A stretch of 64,000 nt of DNA from Nitrospira sp. (GCA_030653545.1 JAURZE010000024.1:124001-188000); one strand, 5' to 3'. Counted from the first letter of the stretch, positions 1 through 8,827 are shown. Notes: generated by a model from the letters alone, not told the origin. Made by a program: numbers and translations.

Positions 1-668
1 ACTTGCTGATCACCTGGAGTCTCTCGCCGGAAGCACAAGCGATCGTCGATAGCCGATTCTTTGGCTTTATCTGGAACAGCGCCCTGTTGGCGGCCGCCGC
101 CGCCACCGTCGGCGTGATCATCGGCCTGCCATTGGCGTATCTGGCAAGCCGACGCCCGACGGCTCTCAATATCGGCTGTCTCCAAGCCGCCTATGCCGGC
201 TATGTACTACCAGGGCCGGTCGCCGCGCTCGCAGTGCTCGTGCTTTGCCTGAAGATCGCCCCGGTGATGTACGGGACAATCCTCTTGTTGGTGATCGCCT
301 ATGTGATCCACTTTCTCCCCGCCGGGCTCCAATCGCTGGAACCGGCCCTGCAACAGATCACGCCGAATCTCGAAGAAGTCGCCCGCACGCTGGGGCTGGG
401 CGTCCGCGACACCTGGCGCCGCGTGACGCTGCCGCTGGTTCGCAACGGGTTTGTCGTCGCCTGGGTGCTCATGTTTCTTCAGACCATGAAAGAACTGCCG
501 GCGACGCTGCTCTTGCGCCCGGTCGGCTTCGATACCTTGGCCATTCGCGTCTGGCTGGAAGCGAGTGAGGAGTATTTCCAATTAGCGGCGCCGGCGGCGC
601 TGCTCATCGTGCTCTTGAGTCTGCCGGCCTTGTTCCTCTTGGTCTCAAAAGACTGGAGGGCCGCGTAA
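1..668 (+). CDS. Iron(III)-type ABC transporter permease (FbpB-like), 5' truncated
   Basis: This is the C-terminal ~221 residues of an inner-membrane permease, cut by the window edge; the frame stays open to the first base. Several hydrophobic helices flank an EAA-type cytoplasmic loop (EEVARTLGLG near residues 122-131) that docks on the ATPase. The stretch MKELPATLLLRP is typical of FbpB/SfuB ferric-iron permeases. It is followed after 23 bases by its ATPase, so the two form an operon, presumably with a periplasmic binding protein outside the window. The iron substrate is inferred from family resemblance and from the iron genes downstream; thiamine or another substrate cannot be strictly excluded. 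Confidence 0.85.
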   Translation, partial: LLITWSLSPEAQAIVDSRFFGFIWNSALLAAAAATVGVIIGLPLAYLASRRPTALNIGCLQAAYAGYVLPGPVAALAVLVLCLKIAPVMYGTILLLVIAYVIHFLPAGLQSLEPALQQITPNLEEVARTLGLGVRDTWRRVTLPLVRNGFVVAWVLMFLQTMKELPATLLLRPVGFDTLAIRVWLEASEEYFQLAAPAALLIVLLSLPALFLLVSKDWRAA

Positions 669-691
669 ATGACAGCACCTCAACCGCAGCG

Positions 692-1804
692 GTGGATTGT
701 ATGCACACTGAAACACATCACGTCGTGAACCAACCGGACCTCTACCAGCCCGCGTCCAATGTGCTGGAGCTGCGCGCCGTGGCCTGCGCCTATGAAACCG
801 GAAGGCCGGCGATCCGCAATATCTCCTTTGCCGCACGCGAGGGAGAAATTCTCTGCCTGTTAGGCCCCTCCGGTTGCGGGAAGACCACGATCCTCCGGGC
901 AATTGCCGGATTCGAACCGGTCCGGTCCGGCGAACTGTTTCTTTCCGGGCGCCTGGTGTCGAATGCGAATCTCACCGTCCCGACCGAAGAGCGGCGTGTC
1001 GGCATGGTCTTCCAGGAATATGCGCTGTTCCCCCATCTGCGCGTGGCGGACAACATCGCCTTCGGGCTCCAACACCTGTCCCGGGGGGACCGGAGGTGCC
1101 AGGTCCAAGAGATGCTCACACTCACCGGCCTGGAAGGATTTGATCGCCGCTATCCGCATGAACTGTCGGGCGGGCAACAGCAGCGCGTCGCGCTCGCCCG
1201 CGCACTCGTGCAGAATCCCGTCGTCCTCCTGCTGGATGAGCCCTTCAGCAATCTGGATCCCGACATGGCCGGCCGGATGCGCCAGGACCTGCATGCGCTG
1301 CTGCGGCGCACCAAGACCACGACCATCCTTGTCACGCACGATCACGAAGAAGCCTTTGCGATGGCCGACCGGATCGCGGTCTTGAACCAGGGCGTATTGG
1401 AACAGATGGATACGCCGGAATTGATCTACCACATGCCGGCCAGTCCCTTCGTAGCAGACTTTGTGGGGCAGGCCGACTTTATCCAGGGCGAAATCCGTGA
1501 CGGGATGATTCACACGGAGCTGGGCGAGTTTCCCAATACGCTTCCCGGCGAGGAAGGCACCGCCGTCGTCGTCATGATCAGACCGGACGATATCCACCTC
1601 TCGCCGGCCAAGGGGGCAGGCGCCCGCATTCAAGCGCGCCAGTTCCGGGGATCTGAAAACCTGTATACCGTCAGCCTTCCCTCGGGACAGATCGTTCACA
1701 GCAGCGAGGGCTCGACCAGTGTGTATCAGGAAGGGACCGCCGTAGAGCTGCAGGTTCTGGCCACGCACACCGTTGTGTTCCCTGCTCCCACTGCGACAAG
1801 CTAG
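692..1804 (+). CDS. ABC transporter ATP-binding protein, Fe3+ type (FbpC-like)
   Basis: This 370-residue cytoplasmic ATPase energises the permease just upstream. It shows Walker A GPSGCGKTT, the signature LSGGQQQRVALARAL, Walker B LLLDEPFSNLD and the switch His in THDHEEA. After about residue 240 a C-terminal TOBE-like regulatory domain follows, as in FbpC and PotA. Start is GTG at 692; an in-frame ATG at 701 is equally possible. Its order behind the permease and ahead of exbB-exbD-tonB supports ferric-iron import from the periplasm. Substrate is inferred, not shown. Confidence 0.88.
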   Translation: MDCMHTETHHVVNQPDLYQPASNVLELRAVACAYETGRPAIRNISFAAREGEILCLLGPSGCGKTTILRAIAGFEPVRSGELFLSGRLVSNANLTVPTEERRVGMVFQEYALFPHLRVADNIAFGLQHLSRGDRRCQVQEMLTLTGLEGFDRRYPHELSGGQQQRVALARALVQNPVVLLLDEPFSNLDPDMAGRMRQDLHALLRRTKTTTILVTHDHEEAFAMADRIAVLNQGVLEQMDTPELIYHMPASPFVADFVGQADFIQGEIRDGMIHTELGEFPNTLPGEEGTAVVVMIRPDDIHLSPAKGAGARIQARQFRGSENLYTVSLPSGQIVHSSEGSTSVYQEGTAVELQVLATHTVVFPAPTATS

Positions 1805-1920
1805 GCACCACAGTGCTCCAGTTGACAGGTCTTTTCACCATCTGGCATTGATGAGGAGCGATCGGGCCTCTGTCCCGGCCGGTCCTGACTCAGAACCAGT
1901 ACTACCGAAGGAGTACGTGC

Positions 1921-2355
1921 ATGGACTCACTGAAACATGTCGTGGACTATGGCATCATCGGACTCTTGCTCGGCCTGAGTCTGTGGTCGGTCGCCGTCGC
2001 CGTTGAGCGCTGGCTCTTCTACCGCAACATCAACGCCGCGCACTACCCCAACGCCCAGGTGTATGAAATTGCCCTGACGAGGCGATTGGTGATCATCGGG
2101 ACGGTGGCGGCCAACGCTCCCTACATCGGACTGCTGGGCACCGTCCTGGGAATCATGCTGACCTTCCACACCATGGGCACGTCCGGCACCATGGCGGTCA
2201 ACACGATCATGATCGGATTGAGCCTCGCCTTGAAAGCGACCGCCGTGGGATTGCTCGTCGCCATTCCCTGTGTAGTCATGAATAACATTCTCCGACGCCG
2301 GGTCGCCGAACTGCTGACCCAGTACAAGGTGGATCATGGATCGTCAGCAAGTTGA
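1921..2355 (+). CDS. exbB: TonB-system proton channel subunit ExbB (MotA/TolQ/ExbB family)
   Basis: This short 144-residue ExbB-type inner-membrane protein harvests the proton motive force for TonB. Three hydrophobic segments are visible (about residues 12-32, 60-85 and 98-122), with the family's GLLGTVLG and ALKATAVGLLVAIP motifs in helices 2 and 3. It is shorter than E. coli ExbB (244) and matches the compact ExbB2 form. The start has AAGGAG a few bases upstream. It overlaps exbD by 20 bases, indicating translational coupling. Confidence 0.9.
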   Translation: MDSLKHVVDYGIIGLLLGLSLWSVAVAVERWLFYRNINAAHYPNAQVYEIALTRRLVIIGTVAANAPYIGLLGTVLGIMLTFHTMGTSGTMAVNTIMIGLSLALKATAVGLLVAIPCVVMNNILRRRVAELLTQYKVDHGSSAS

Positions 2356-2713
2356 TCAAATCAACGTCATCCCGCTCGTGGATGTCATGCTCGTGCTGCT
2401 GGTCATCGTCCTGACCACCGCCACCTTCATCAGCACGGGGCAGATCCCGGTCAATCTGGCCAAAGCGAAGTCGGTCAGCGACCGCAAAGATGTGCCCCTC
2501 GTCATTACGCTCACTTCAGAAGGGCATCTGTTCCTGAACGACAAGGCCATACCGGATGACGGCTTGCCAGCTGCGCTCGGCAACGAATCGCGCGACTCTG
2601 CCGTCGTCGTACGGGCGGACAAGGTAACCATACTCGAACGCTTCGTCGCCCTCGTCGATGAAGTGCGCGGGTTGGGCTTTCAGCAAGTCAGCCTTGAGGT
2701 GATCCGGTTGTGA
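2336..2713 (+). CDS. exbD: TonB-system protein ExbD
   Basis: This 125-residue ExbD/TolR-family protein has one N-terminal membrane helix and a periplasmic domain. The helix starts INVIPLVDVMLVLLVI, and Asp16 is the expected proton-carrying residue (Asp25 in E. coli). It works with ExbB to energise TonB. It is embedded between exbB and tonB; its stop codon overlaps the tonB GTG start. Its C-terminal sequence (VDEVRGLGFQQVSLEV) is the reference for recognising the exbD remnant near 10.37 kb. Confidence 0.92.
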   Translation: MDRQQVDQINVIPLVDVMLVLLVIVLTTATFISTGQIPVNLAKAKSVSDRKDVPLVITLTSEGHLFLNDKAIPDDGLPAALGNESRDSAVVVRADKVTILERFVALVDEVRGLGFQQVSLEVIRL

Positions 2714-3765
2714 CGCATGCCCGGAGTCATGATCGCCTCAGCGCAGGCGGGGCGCACAAGGCCGGATGGCTGGTTTCTGTCTGTCTCCATGGCAGTCTCG
2801 TGCTCGGAGCAATGGTATTACTTCAACAGATGCAACTGGCACTGCTGGAGGAACCATTCGAGTGGAATGTCGCAATGGTTCAACCGACCGCGGCGCCTCA
2901 ATCACCGACGACCGCTAGCGAGTCGCCGCCGGCTCCCCCGACACCAACGCCGTCACAAGTTCTCGCCCAAAGACACCCGGAACCCGCACCCGCTCAGGCC
3001 TTGCCTCCTCCCGTCGCCCCCACCCCAGCGCCGCCTATTGAGACTCACATCCCACCGCCTCGCGCTGTACCGGCTCCGCCCCCCCCGATACAAGCCACCG
3101 CACCCTCGAAACCCGAGCCCACACCTGAGCCAATCCGTGAAGAGCCTCGCCTACAGCCACCCGCTGCCATGAAGTCACCTGAGGCTCCACCGGTAACAGC
3201 CCCGGCCTCCATACCAACGCCCGCACGTTCAGTGGCATCCCCCGAACCATTGTCAGCCTCCCCGCCAACCAGCACAGCATCCAGCGCTCCAGATCCAGCA
3301 CCAGTCCCGCCCGAGCCTGTTCGCACGCAGGGAGAAATCCCACCGCAGCCAATACCGACACCCAGCAGAGCCGCAGATACCTCCACGGCAATCAATCAAC
3401 CTACGACGCCGGCCGCCACGGACGTGGCCGCGCTCACTTCGCCAGATCAGCCCAGCACCGCAAAATCAGATGACGGCTGGCTCGCAACGCTGATGGGGAA
3501 ATGGATTGCCGACCTGGAAAAACACTATCCGGCAACATTACGGTTGGAAGGCGTGCAGGGGAAAGTCGTGCTCGTGGCAATGCTGCATGAGAACGGCACG
3601 CTGACGGATGTGAAGATCGCAAAAAGTTCAGGAAATGCCCTGCTCGATCAAGCAGCCATTGCCGATGTGGAGCAAGGCCCACCGATCAAGCTTTCACGCC
3701 CGCTCGGCCGCCCGCAGCGCCCCATCAAGTTCTCGATCAGTTACGATCTGAAAACGGCTCGGTGA
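2710..3765 (+). CDS. tonB: Energy transducer TonB (copy 1)
   Basis: This 351-residue TonB has an N-terminal membrane anchor (about residues 20-40), a long Pro/Ala-rich periplasm-spanning region (about 55-245) and a C-terminal TonB domain (about 255-350, with VQGKVVLVAMLHENGTL and a terminal ISYDL strand). It transmits ExbBD-derived energy to outer-membrane receptors. Translation starts at GTG 2710 overlapping the exbD stop, which supports the start choice. A paralogue of the same length lies at 10405-11460. The 3' end overlaps the convergent lipoprotein gene by 29 bases. Confidence 0.9.
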   Translation: MTHARSHDRLSAGGAHKAGWLVSVCLHGSLVLGAMVLLQQMQLALLEEPFEWNVAMVQPTAAPQSPTTASESPPAPPTPTPSQVLAQRHPEPAPAQALPPPVAPTPAPPIETHIPPPRAVPAPPPPIQATAPSKPEPTPEPIREEPRLQPPAAMKSPEAPPVTAPASIPTPARSVASPEPLSASPPTSTASSAPDPAPVPPEPVRTQGEIPPQPIPTPSRAADTSTAINQPTTPAATDVAALTSPDQPSTAKSDDGWLATLMGKWIADLEKHYPATLRLEGVQGKVVLVAMLHENGTLTDVKIAKSSGNALLDQAAIADVEQGPPIKLSRPLGRPQRPIKFSISYDLKTAR

Positions 3766-4111
3766 TCTTGGCCGGCTTCGTCGCGCAATCCTGGTCCCGC
3801 CAGTCCCGCAACATCCCCGGCTCATCGAACGTGAGCAGATAGGCCCGGCAATACTCCGCTCTGGCGTACCCGCTATAACCGCTGGTCCCGCTTCCCCGCA
3901 CATAATAAGTCCAGAGCGAACGCCCGTCAGGTTGCCGCTCTTGCTTATGGGGAGCGCCGTAGCGCTTCGCTACTTCCTCCTGCGTGACCTGATTCACCTT
4001 GCTCTGGAAATAGCCCGTTTCAAACTCGCCGCAGGCGCCGCAGAAGACGAGCGCCAGAACCGCACCAAACCGAGTCCATCGCATGACCATATTCGCCCAT
4101 CGTTGAGCCAT
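3737..4111 (-). CDS. Small putative lipoprotein, unknown function
   Basis: This 124-residue protein has an N-terminal hydrophobic stretch ending FCGAC, a plausible but non-canonical lipobox with Cys27. The mature part has a VTQEEVAKRYGAP-x-WTYY pattern loosely like small SmpA/BamE-type outer-membrane lipoproteins. A purine-rich site (GGGAGGGG) precedes the start. It lies downstream of apbE on the same strand, 25 bases away, and converges on tonB. I do not recognise a specific function. A role in cell-envelope assembly or in the flavin system is only inference. Confidence 0.6.
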   Translation of the reverse strand: MAQRWANMVMRWTRFGAVLALVFCGACGEFETGYFQSKVNQVTQEEVAKRYGAPHKQERQPDGRSLWTYYVRGSGTSGYSGYARAEYCRAYLLTFDEPGMLRDWRDQDCATKPAKITEPFSDRN

Positions 4112-4136
4112 TGCCCCCCTCCCGAATGAAACCTTT

Positions 4137-5153
4137 TTATGGATACCCTAGCCGGGATCGAAGTCCCGAGGATACCGTCATGCTTCCTCGATCATCGATG
4201 ATGACGGCTTCGACATCCGGCAGACGCTCGACCAACGCCATTCCACGTTCTGGCCCAAGCACAAAAATTCCTGTATCAAGCCCGTCTGCCACGATCCCTT
4301 CGACGGCAATCACGGTGACGCTCTGGCATTTCCTAGCTGGCTCAAGCGTGTGCGGATCGAGAATGTGATGATACCGGATGCCATCCTGCTCAAAGTACCG
4401 TTCGTAGTCGCCTGCCGTGGAAATAGCCTCGTTCTTGAGATCGATCGTCGCGATGAGCGCGCCTTCCTGCCGCGGATGGCGAATCCCCACGGGGAATCCC
4501 TTCATGCCTGGCAGGTCACCAAAGACCTTAATATCGCCCGACAGTGCCACCACTCCGCCCTGCGCCCCCGCTCTCCTCATCACGTCAACGGCGCGATCGG
4601 CCGCATAACCTTTCCCGATTCCGCCAACGTCAATGCGCATGCCTGGTTTTGGCAGAAGGATCGTGCGGGCCTTTCGATCAACTTGGATTGTGGACCAATC
4701 AACCAGCGGCTCGAGCGCTTGTAACTCGCCCTGGCTTGGAATCTGCTGGCGTTCCGTGACACTCCACGCCTCCACCGCCGGTCCGACCGCAATATTAAAT
4801 CCCCCTTCGGTGAGAGCAGCAATTTCAAGCGAGCGTACAACCAACTCCAGCGTTTCCGGACCGATCGCCACGGGATGGTGCCCCGCGGCCGCATTCACCA
4901 GGGACAATTCACTGGTCGCAATCCATGTACTCAGCATCTGTTCCAGCCGCTTAATCTCATGAAATCCGGCCTCAATTGCAGCTTGGGCGATCTCCCGAGT
5001 CGGCGCGACGGCTGTGATGGAGACCAGCGTCCCCATCTGCATCTGAGTGCGCTTGACCACGACCGGCAGTTCACTGGAGCGAACCGAACCGCACCCTGCA
5101 AGCAGAATGACCGCCAGCACTCCGAACATTCCCGAAAACCACGCGCGCATCAT
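4137..5153 (-). CDS. apbE: FAD:protein FMN transferase ApbE, lipoprotein
   Basis: This 338-residue periplasmic enzyme transfers FMN from FAD onto a Thr in target flavoproteins. The lipobox LLAGC (Cys21) points to membrane anchoring. Family motifs include MGTLVSITA near residue 41, VDVGGIGKGYAADRA mid-protein, LSGDIKVFG and H-HILDP-TLEPA toward the C-terminus. It is divergent from the Fur-box promoter at about 5.24 kb. The likely substrate is the FMN_bind protein at 7599-8285, which has the required SGAT acceptor motif, so the two probably work together outside the cytoplasm. Confidence 0.93.
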   Translation of the reverse strand: MMRAWFSGMFGVLAVILLAGCGSVRSSELPVVVKRTQMQMGTLVSITAVAPTREIAQAAIEAGFHEIKRLEQMLSTWIATSELSLVNAAAGHHPVAIGPETLELVVRSLEIAALTEGGFNIAVGPAVEAWSVTERQQIPSQGELQALEPLVDWSTIQVDRKARTILLPKPGMRIDVGGIGKGYAADRAVDVMRRAGAQGGVVALSGDIKVFGDLPGMKGFPVGIRHPRQEGALIATIDLKNEAISTAGDYERYFEQDGIRYHHILDPHTLEPARKCQSVTVIAVEGIVADGLDTGIFVLGPERGMALVERLPDVEAVIIDDRGSMTVSSGLRSRLGYP

Positions 5154-5235
5154 ACCCCTACCCTTTCAGGTCCTGCCCCCTAGACAGGCGAACAGATCAT
5201 CCGTCCTGCGCCACTATGCGACACAGAAGCCCCTC

Positions 5236-5277
5236 TTGACAATGGAACCTCTGTCAGGATATTAATAATCGTTCTCA
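5236..5277 (+). promoter_or_regulatory. Promoter with Fur-box-like operator (copy 1)
   Basis: TTGACA at 5236-5241 is followed after 18 bases by TATTAA (5260-5265), a good sigma70 promoter. Overlapping its -10 is TAATAATCGTTCTCA (5263-5277), matching 11 of 15 positions of the classic Fur 15-mer TGATAATGATTATCA. Operator over the -10 predicts iron-dependent repression of the Com-like/porin operon. The same arrangement recurs at 9744-9785. Confidence 0.6.
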
Positions 5278-5305
5278 ATTTCATTTACAAGGATCCAGGC
5301 GCGCT

Positions 5306-5485
5306 ATGGTTACCACGCGAATGTCGAAACCAGACACCTGCCACGGCAATGAAACCCGCTGCGAGTGCGGGCAATTGATTGCCAAAGTACGCGGACAGGG
5401 GATCGAGCTGAAATGCAAACGTTGCAAACGCATCGTCGTCATCCCCTTCTCATCCATCGAAGGATGGAGCGCCGTCGCATCATGA
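5306..5485 (+). CDS. Com-like zinc-finger microprotein (copy 1)
   Basis: This 59-residue protein has a Cys cluster C-x-C-x15-C-x2-C (Cys19, 21, 37, 40) and the core GIELKCKRCKR followed by IPFS. This resembles the phage Mu Com family, a small zinc-binding RNA-binding translational activator. AAGGA precedes the ATG by about 10 bases. It is the first gene after the Fur-box promoter and 134 bases ahead of the outer-membrane barrel gene. Two paralogues with identical Cys spacing lie at 10000 and 14864. Function in this host is unknown. Confidence 0.7.
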   Translation: MVTTRMSKPDTCHGNETRCECGQLIAKVRGQGIELKCKRCKRIVVIPFSSIEGWSAVAS

Positions 5486-5619
5486 GTCGATTTATGAAAG
5501 GAGTCTTTCTCAAAACGACAACACTATTCATTCGAGGTTCCATTTTGTTCGCAGCCACCAGACCAGAGACCACCGAGTCCCGAGTCAGACCACAACCCAA
5601 CTCACCGTGGAGGATACCG

Positions 5620-7095
5620 ATGAAGATGCGGTCAATCCTCGGGGCTCTCGTCATCGCCAGTTTGTCGGCTATGCCGGCCTTGGCCGTCGATATGACCCCG
5701 GAGGACATCAAGAAGTTAGTCGATGATGCTGTGAACAAGAAGATGCAAGAGCACGAACGGCACGAAAGTTCGGCCGAACGGAGCATGGAGAAGAAGGACG
5801 GCCAGCCCGGCGCAGTTCAATACCCTGTTGCAACCGGCCCAATGATCGACATTCGAGTCGGACGCAAGGGCGAAGAAAACGTTCCTCTCGGGTTCGGATC
5901 GACCGGGTCAGGAAAACTGATCTATGCGAAGCCGTTCTTGAGCGCACCCAAGGCCACGGTCGGCGGCTATGTCGATGTGATGTACAACAACCTCTCGCGT
6001 CAGAGCCTGGATAATCCCAGCCGTAACAGCTTCGGTCAGCAGCGGATGGTGCCGTTTATTTATGCAGACATCACCGACCACATCAAGTTCGCGACAGAAA
6101 TCGAGATCGAGCGCGGCGGCATTAATGCCCCGCAAACTGGTGCTGGAAACACGTTTGGAGACGGCTCGATGCAGATCGAGTTCGCACAACTCGATTACTT
6201 GATCCATGAGGCCATCAACCTCCGTGCTGGTATCCTGTTGATGCCAGTCGGTAAGTTCAACCTCCTACACGACTCCCCCCTGAACGACCTGGTGGATCGC
6301 CCGATGGTCTCCCGGATTATCATTCCTAGCACCTGGTTTGAAGCCGGTGCCGGTATTTACGGGACTCTATACCCCTCCTCACTGTCGAAGATCGACTACG
6401 AACTCTATGCGGTCAACGGCATGAGCCAGACTGCCGGCGGCATTACCGACCTAGGCGTGCGAAACGCACGAGGCAGCGTCTCCCGGGATCGGGATGACAA
6501 CAAAGCCATCGTCGGCCGTGTGGCCTTCAGCCCGATGCTCGGCATCGAAGTCGCCGGATCCGGCTACCATGGCTCCTACAAGCCGTCAGCCGGAACGGTC
6601 GACTCGGGCACGATCGACATTGTTGCCTTGGACTGGACCCTGCAACGAGGCCCGTTCGAAGTGATCGGAGAATCGGCCTGGACAAGAATCAGCAACAATA
6701 ATGCGACCGGAGTGGCCAGCAGAGGCATCGGACCGGCCGGCATGCAAGGCTACTACATTCAAGGCAACTATCACTTCATGCCGGACTTCCTGAAGACCTG
6801 GGCACCCAGCCACTTCACGGATGCGTCGACATTTACCGCCGTCGTCCGGTGGGAGCGTGTCAACACCGACACGGACGGCCGCACCAAGCAGAATGCGCTG
6901 GGTGGCCAGCGGGAGCTTGAGCGATTGACCCTCGGCCTCAACTTCCGGCCGATCGAAGATACCGTCATCAAGTTCGACTGGCAATTCAACACCCAGAAAG
7001 ATGCGAAGGGTCTCGTCCCCGCAGGCGATCTAGGGACATCGGGCAGCCCGATGAACGGCAACGGCTTCCTGATCCAGGCAGCCACGTACTTCTAA
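5620..7095 (+). CDS. Porin-like outer-membrane beta-barrel protein
   Basis: The 491-residue protein has a signal peptide (about 1-22, ending ALA), a charged helical or coiled-coil N-terminal segment (about 25-65, rich in Lys/Glu/His) and a long beta-rich barrel ending in the aromatic motif ATYF typical for BAM-dependent insertion. It resembles OprO/P-type or DUF3138-like porins in general, but no specificity is visible. The reading frame is open further upstream, but the ATG at 5620 is chosen because GTGGAGG precedes it and a signal peptide follows directly. It sits in the Fur-controlled operon before the flavoprotein genes, so it may pass iron ligands or electrons; that is inference. Confidence 0.75.
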   Translation: MKMRSILGALVIASLSAMPALAVDMTPEDIKKLVDDAVNKKMQEHERHESSAERSMEKKDGQPGAVQYPVATGPMIDIRVGRKGEENVPLGFGSTGSGKLIYAKPFLSAPKATVGGYVDVMYNNLSRQSLDNPSRNSFGQQRMVPFIYADITDHIKFATEIEIERGGINAPQTGAGNTFGDGSMQIEFAQLDYLIHEAINLRAGILLMPVGKFNLLHDSPLNDLVDRPMVSRIIIPSTWFEAGAGIYGTLYPSSLSKIDYELYAVNGMSQTAGGITDLGVRNARGSVSRDRDDNKAIVGRVAFSPMLGIEVAGSGYHGSYKPSAGTVDSGTIDIVALDWTLQRGPFEVIGESAWTRISNNNATGVASRGIGPAGMQGYYIQGNYHFMPDFLKTWAPSHFTDASTFTAVVRWERVNTDTDGRTKQNALGGQRELERLTLGLNFRPIEDTVIKFDWQFNTQKDAKGLVPAGDLGTSGSPMNGNGFLIQAATYF

Positions 7096-7100
7096 AAGGA

Positions 7101-7142
7101 TCTCGAGGGGCCGCCCCAACATGGGACGGTCCCTCATCGAGA
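7101..7142 (+). other. Intercistronic stem-loop
   Basis: TCTCGAGGG and its near complement ending TCGAGA enclose an inner CCGCCCC/GGGACGG stem. No U tract follows, so it is more likely an mRNA-stabilising or attenuating hairpin than a terminator. Confidence 0.4.
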
Positions 7143-7155
7143 AACCAGACCGGAC

Positions 7156-7614
7156 ATGATGATGCAACGACTGTTCACACTACTCCTCCTGCCGACGTTA
7201 TTAACGGCGTGCGCCTCCATGAGCGGCATGCAACAGCGCTTTGCGGTGTGCAGCTATGACCATGCCTGGGAGGCCGCGCTTGAGGCCGTGAAGGATCGGG
7301 CGATCGTCACGAACGATAAAGCGGCCGGCATGATCGTCACCGGCTGGCTCGAAATTCCCATGCCCGGACGGACCTTTGGTGCCCTCCAACGTGAAGTGGG
7401 GGATAGCAAAGATCGGTCCCGCATCACCCTCATCGTCAAGCGACTTGACGATGTCACGAAGATCAGCTTTGCCGAAGAACGGCAGCGATGGGCCTTCCGC
7501 GGCGGCTCGCGCCTCTTCGGCTGGGCCTCCACCGATCCCTCGGCGGAGGTCATGACGGATGTACAAAGCCGCCTGGACACGAAACTAAAGGAGCATGGAT
7601 GTTCTCTCAACTGA
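7156..7614 (+). CDS. Putative lipoprotein of the iron/flavin operon
   Basis: This 152-residue protein begins with a short hydrophobic leader and the lipobox LTAC (Cys19), so it should be lipid-anchored. The mature part contains a YDHAWEAALEAVKD helix and a compact beta-rich region; nothing catalytic is evident. Its 3' end overlaps the FMN-binding gene by 16 bases, implying translational coupling and a shared role. Unknown function; it could be a small partner of the flavoprotein. Confidence 0.7.
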   Translation: MMMQRLFTLLLLPTLLTACASMSGMQQRFAVCSYDHAWEAALEAVKDRAIVTNDKAAGMIVTGWLEIPMPGRTFGALQREVGDSKDRSRITLIVKRLDDVTKISFAEERQRWAFRGGSRLFGWASTDPSAEVMTDVQSRLDTKLKEHGCSLN

Positions 7615-8285
7615 GTGCGTTCCGCACCGTCACCGTCACTGTGTTGCTCATGGCCTCGGCACTCCCCGTTCTGGCCACCGAAAAAGTCTGGGATGCCGAA
7701 CTTCGCCGGTATCTGAAGGACGACGACTTCAAGTATGAGGAATTTATGACGGAAGAGGAGGCCGTGAAAACGATCCTTCCCAAGTCGCAACGCGTACACA
7801 AGGAACTGATCCGCCTGACACCGGACAAGAAAGAGCTCATCGAGCAACGGATCGGCTGGAAATTTCCGGAAGAGTCGTTCGAGTTGTACATCGGTGAAAC
7901 CGGGGACAAGATCGACGGCTATGCCATGATCCACAACACCATCGGCAAATATAAACACATGACCTATATGGTCGGGGTCGATCCCAAGGGCACCTGCACC
8001 GACGTGGAGTTGCTGGTGTTTCGCGACGCCAAAGGGAGCGAAGTCGGAAAGAAGCGGTTCAACTCGCAATACGACGGGAGAACGGTGTCCGACCCGATCC
8101 GGATCAACAAGGACATCATCAATATCAGCGGCGCCACCATGTCCGTTCGCTCCATGAGCGCCGGCGTCAAGCGCGTGCTCGTCCTCGTAGACGAGTTTTA
8201 CTTAAAGCCGGCCGGCTTAGGGAGCGACACGGTCGCATCCCGCAGGTCTGACAAGGGCATCTTTACATCCATTTTCGGCAACTAA
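7599..8285 (+). CDS. FMN-binding domain protein, exported (ApbE substrate)
   Basis: This 228-residue exported protein has a signal peptide (about 1-26, ending VLA) and a C-terminal FMN_bind domain like RnfG/NqrC. The flavinylation motif D-xxxx-SGAT is at residues 172-180, and Thr180 is the predicted covalent FMN site. The start at 7599 is chosen over the longer open frame because AAAGGAG lies upstream and a signal peptide follows. With ApbE nearby and a His-rich membrane protein downstream, it is probably a periplasmic one/two-electron carrier. Substrate (for example Fe3+) is inferred only from the iron context. Confidence 0.85.
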   Translation: MFSQLSAFRTVTVTVLLMASALPVLATEKVWDAELRRYLKDDDFKYEEFMTEEEAVKTILPKSQRVHKELIRLTPDKKELIEQRIGWKFPEESFELYIGETGDKIDGYAMIHNTIGKYKHMTYMVGVDPKGTCTDVELLVFRDAKGSEVGKKRFNSQYDGRTVSDPIRINKDIINISGATMSVRSMSAGVKRVLVLVDEFYLKPAGLGSDTVASRRSDKGIFTSIFGN

Positions 8286-8308
8286 ACGAAGCGGACCGAG
8301 CGTCCCCT

Positions 8309-8827
8309 ATGAAAAACTTTAATCAACGATTCAAGCTCCGGGACTCCGATCGCCATATCAGACTGCTGTATACACAGTTTCTGCTCTTGATGTTGATCGG
8401 GTTTTTATTTTCGTTTTTTTGGGCTCACAGCATGACCAGCTTGTCGCCACAAGGCATTGCAGAACACTATCGGGGATCGGATGCCACCTTCGGCGAGCCG
8501 ATGTCGTTCCGCGAACTGGCGGAGGTCACGCATTTTCACCTCTTCACCATGCCGGTCGTCTTCATGATTCTCGTCCATGTGCTGTATTTGACGAGCGCCA
8601 GCCAGGCCATGAAGATTTGGATGACATGGCTCTCCTTTGCCGGCGTGGGGCTGGATTTACTGTCGCCCTGGCTGATCAGCTACGTGTCGCCCGTCTTCGT
8701 GTTGACTATGTTGACCGGCGATACGCTGATGATGGTGACGTTTTTGATCATGATGTGGATTCCCATGCACGAAATGTGGATTCTCAAGCAGCCCCTCATG
8801 GGAGGGAAACGTCCCGAGGAGACCTAG
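8309..8827 (+). CDS. Four-helix membrane protein, His-rich, electron-transfer candidate
   Basis: This 172-residue protein has predicted membrane helices at about 20-40, 75-97, 103-125 and 128-152. Histidines at 40, 53, 75, 77, 90 and 154 lie at or near helix ends, a pattern compatible with b-type heme ligation, though no known heme family is recognised. It follows the FMN_bind gene by 23 bases. A reasonable model is that it passes electrons from the quinone pool to the flavoprotein outside the membrane; this is inference. Confidence 0.65.
   Translation: MKNFNQRFKLRDSDRHIRLLYTQFLLLMLIGFLFSFFWAHSMTSLSPQGIAEHYRGSDATFGEPMSFRELAEVTHFHLFTMPVVFMILVHVLYLTSASQAMKIWMTWLSFAGVGLDLLSPWLISYVSPVFVLTMLTGDTLMMVTFLIMMWIPMHEMWILKQPLMGGKRPEET

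Noticed and set aside
860-1768. 302-residue minus-strand open frame opposite the ABC ATPase
   Set aside because: It lies fully opposite a gene with all ATPase motifs and shows no family signature; a coding-strand shadow.
3045-3395. Gly/Ala-rich minus-strand frame opposite tonB
   Set aside because: It is the complement of the TonB proline-rich linker and has no independent support.
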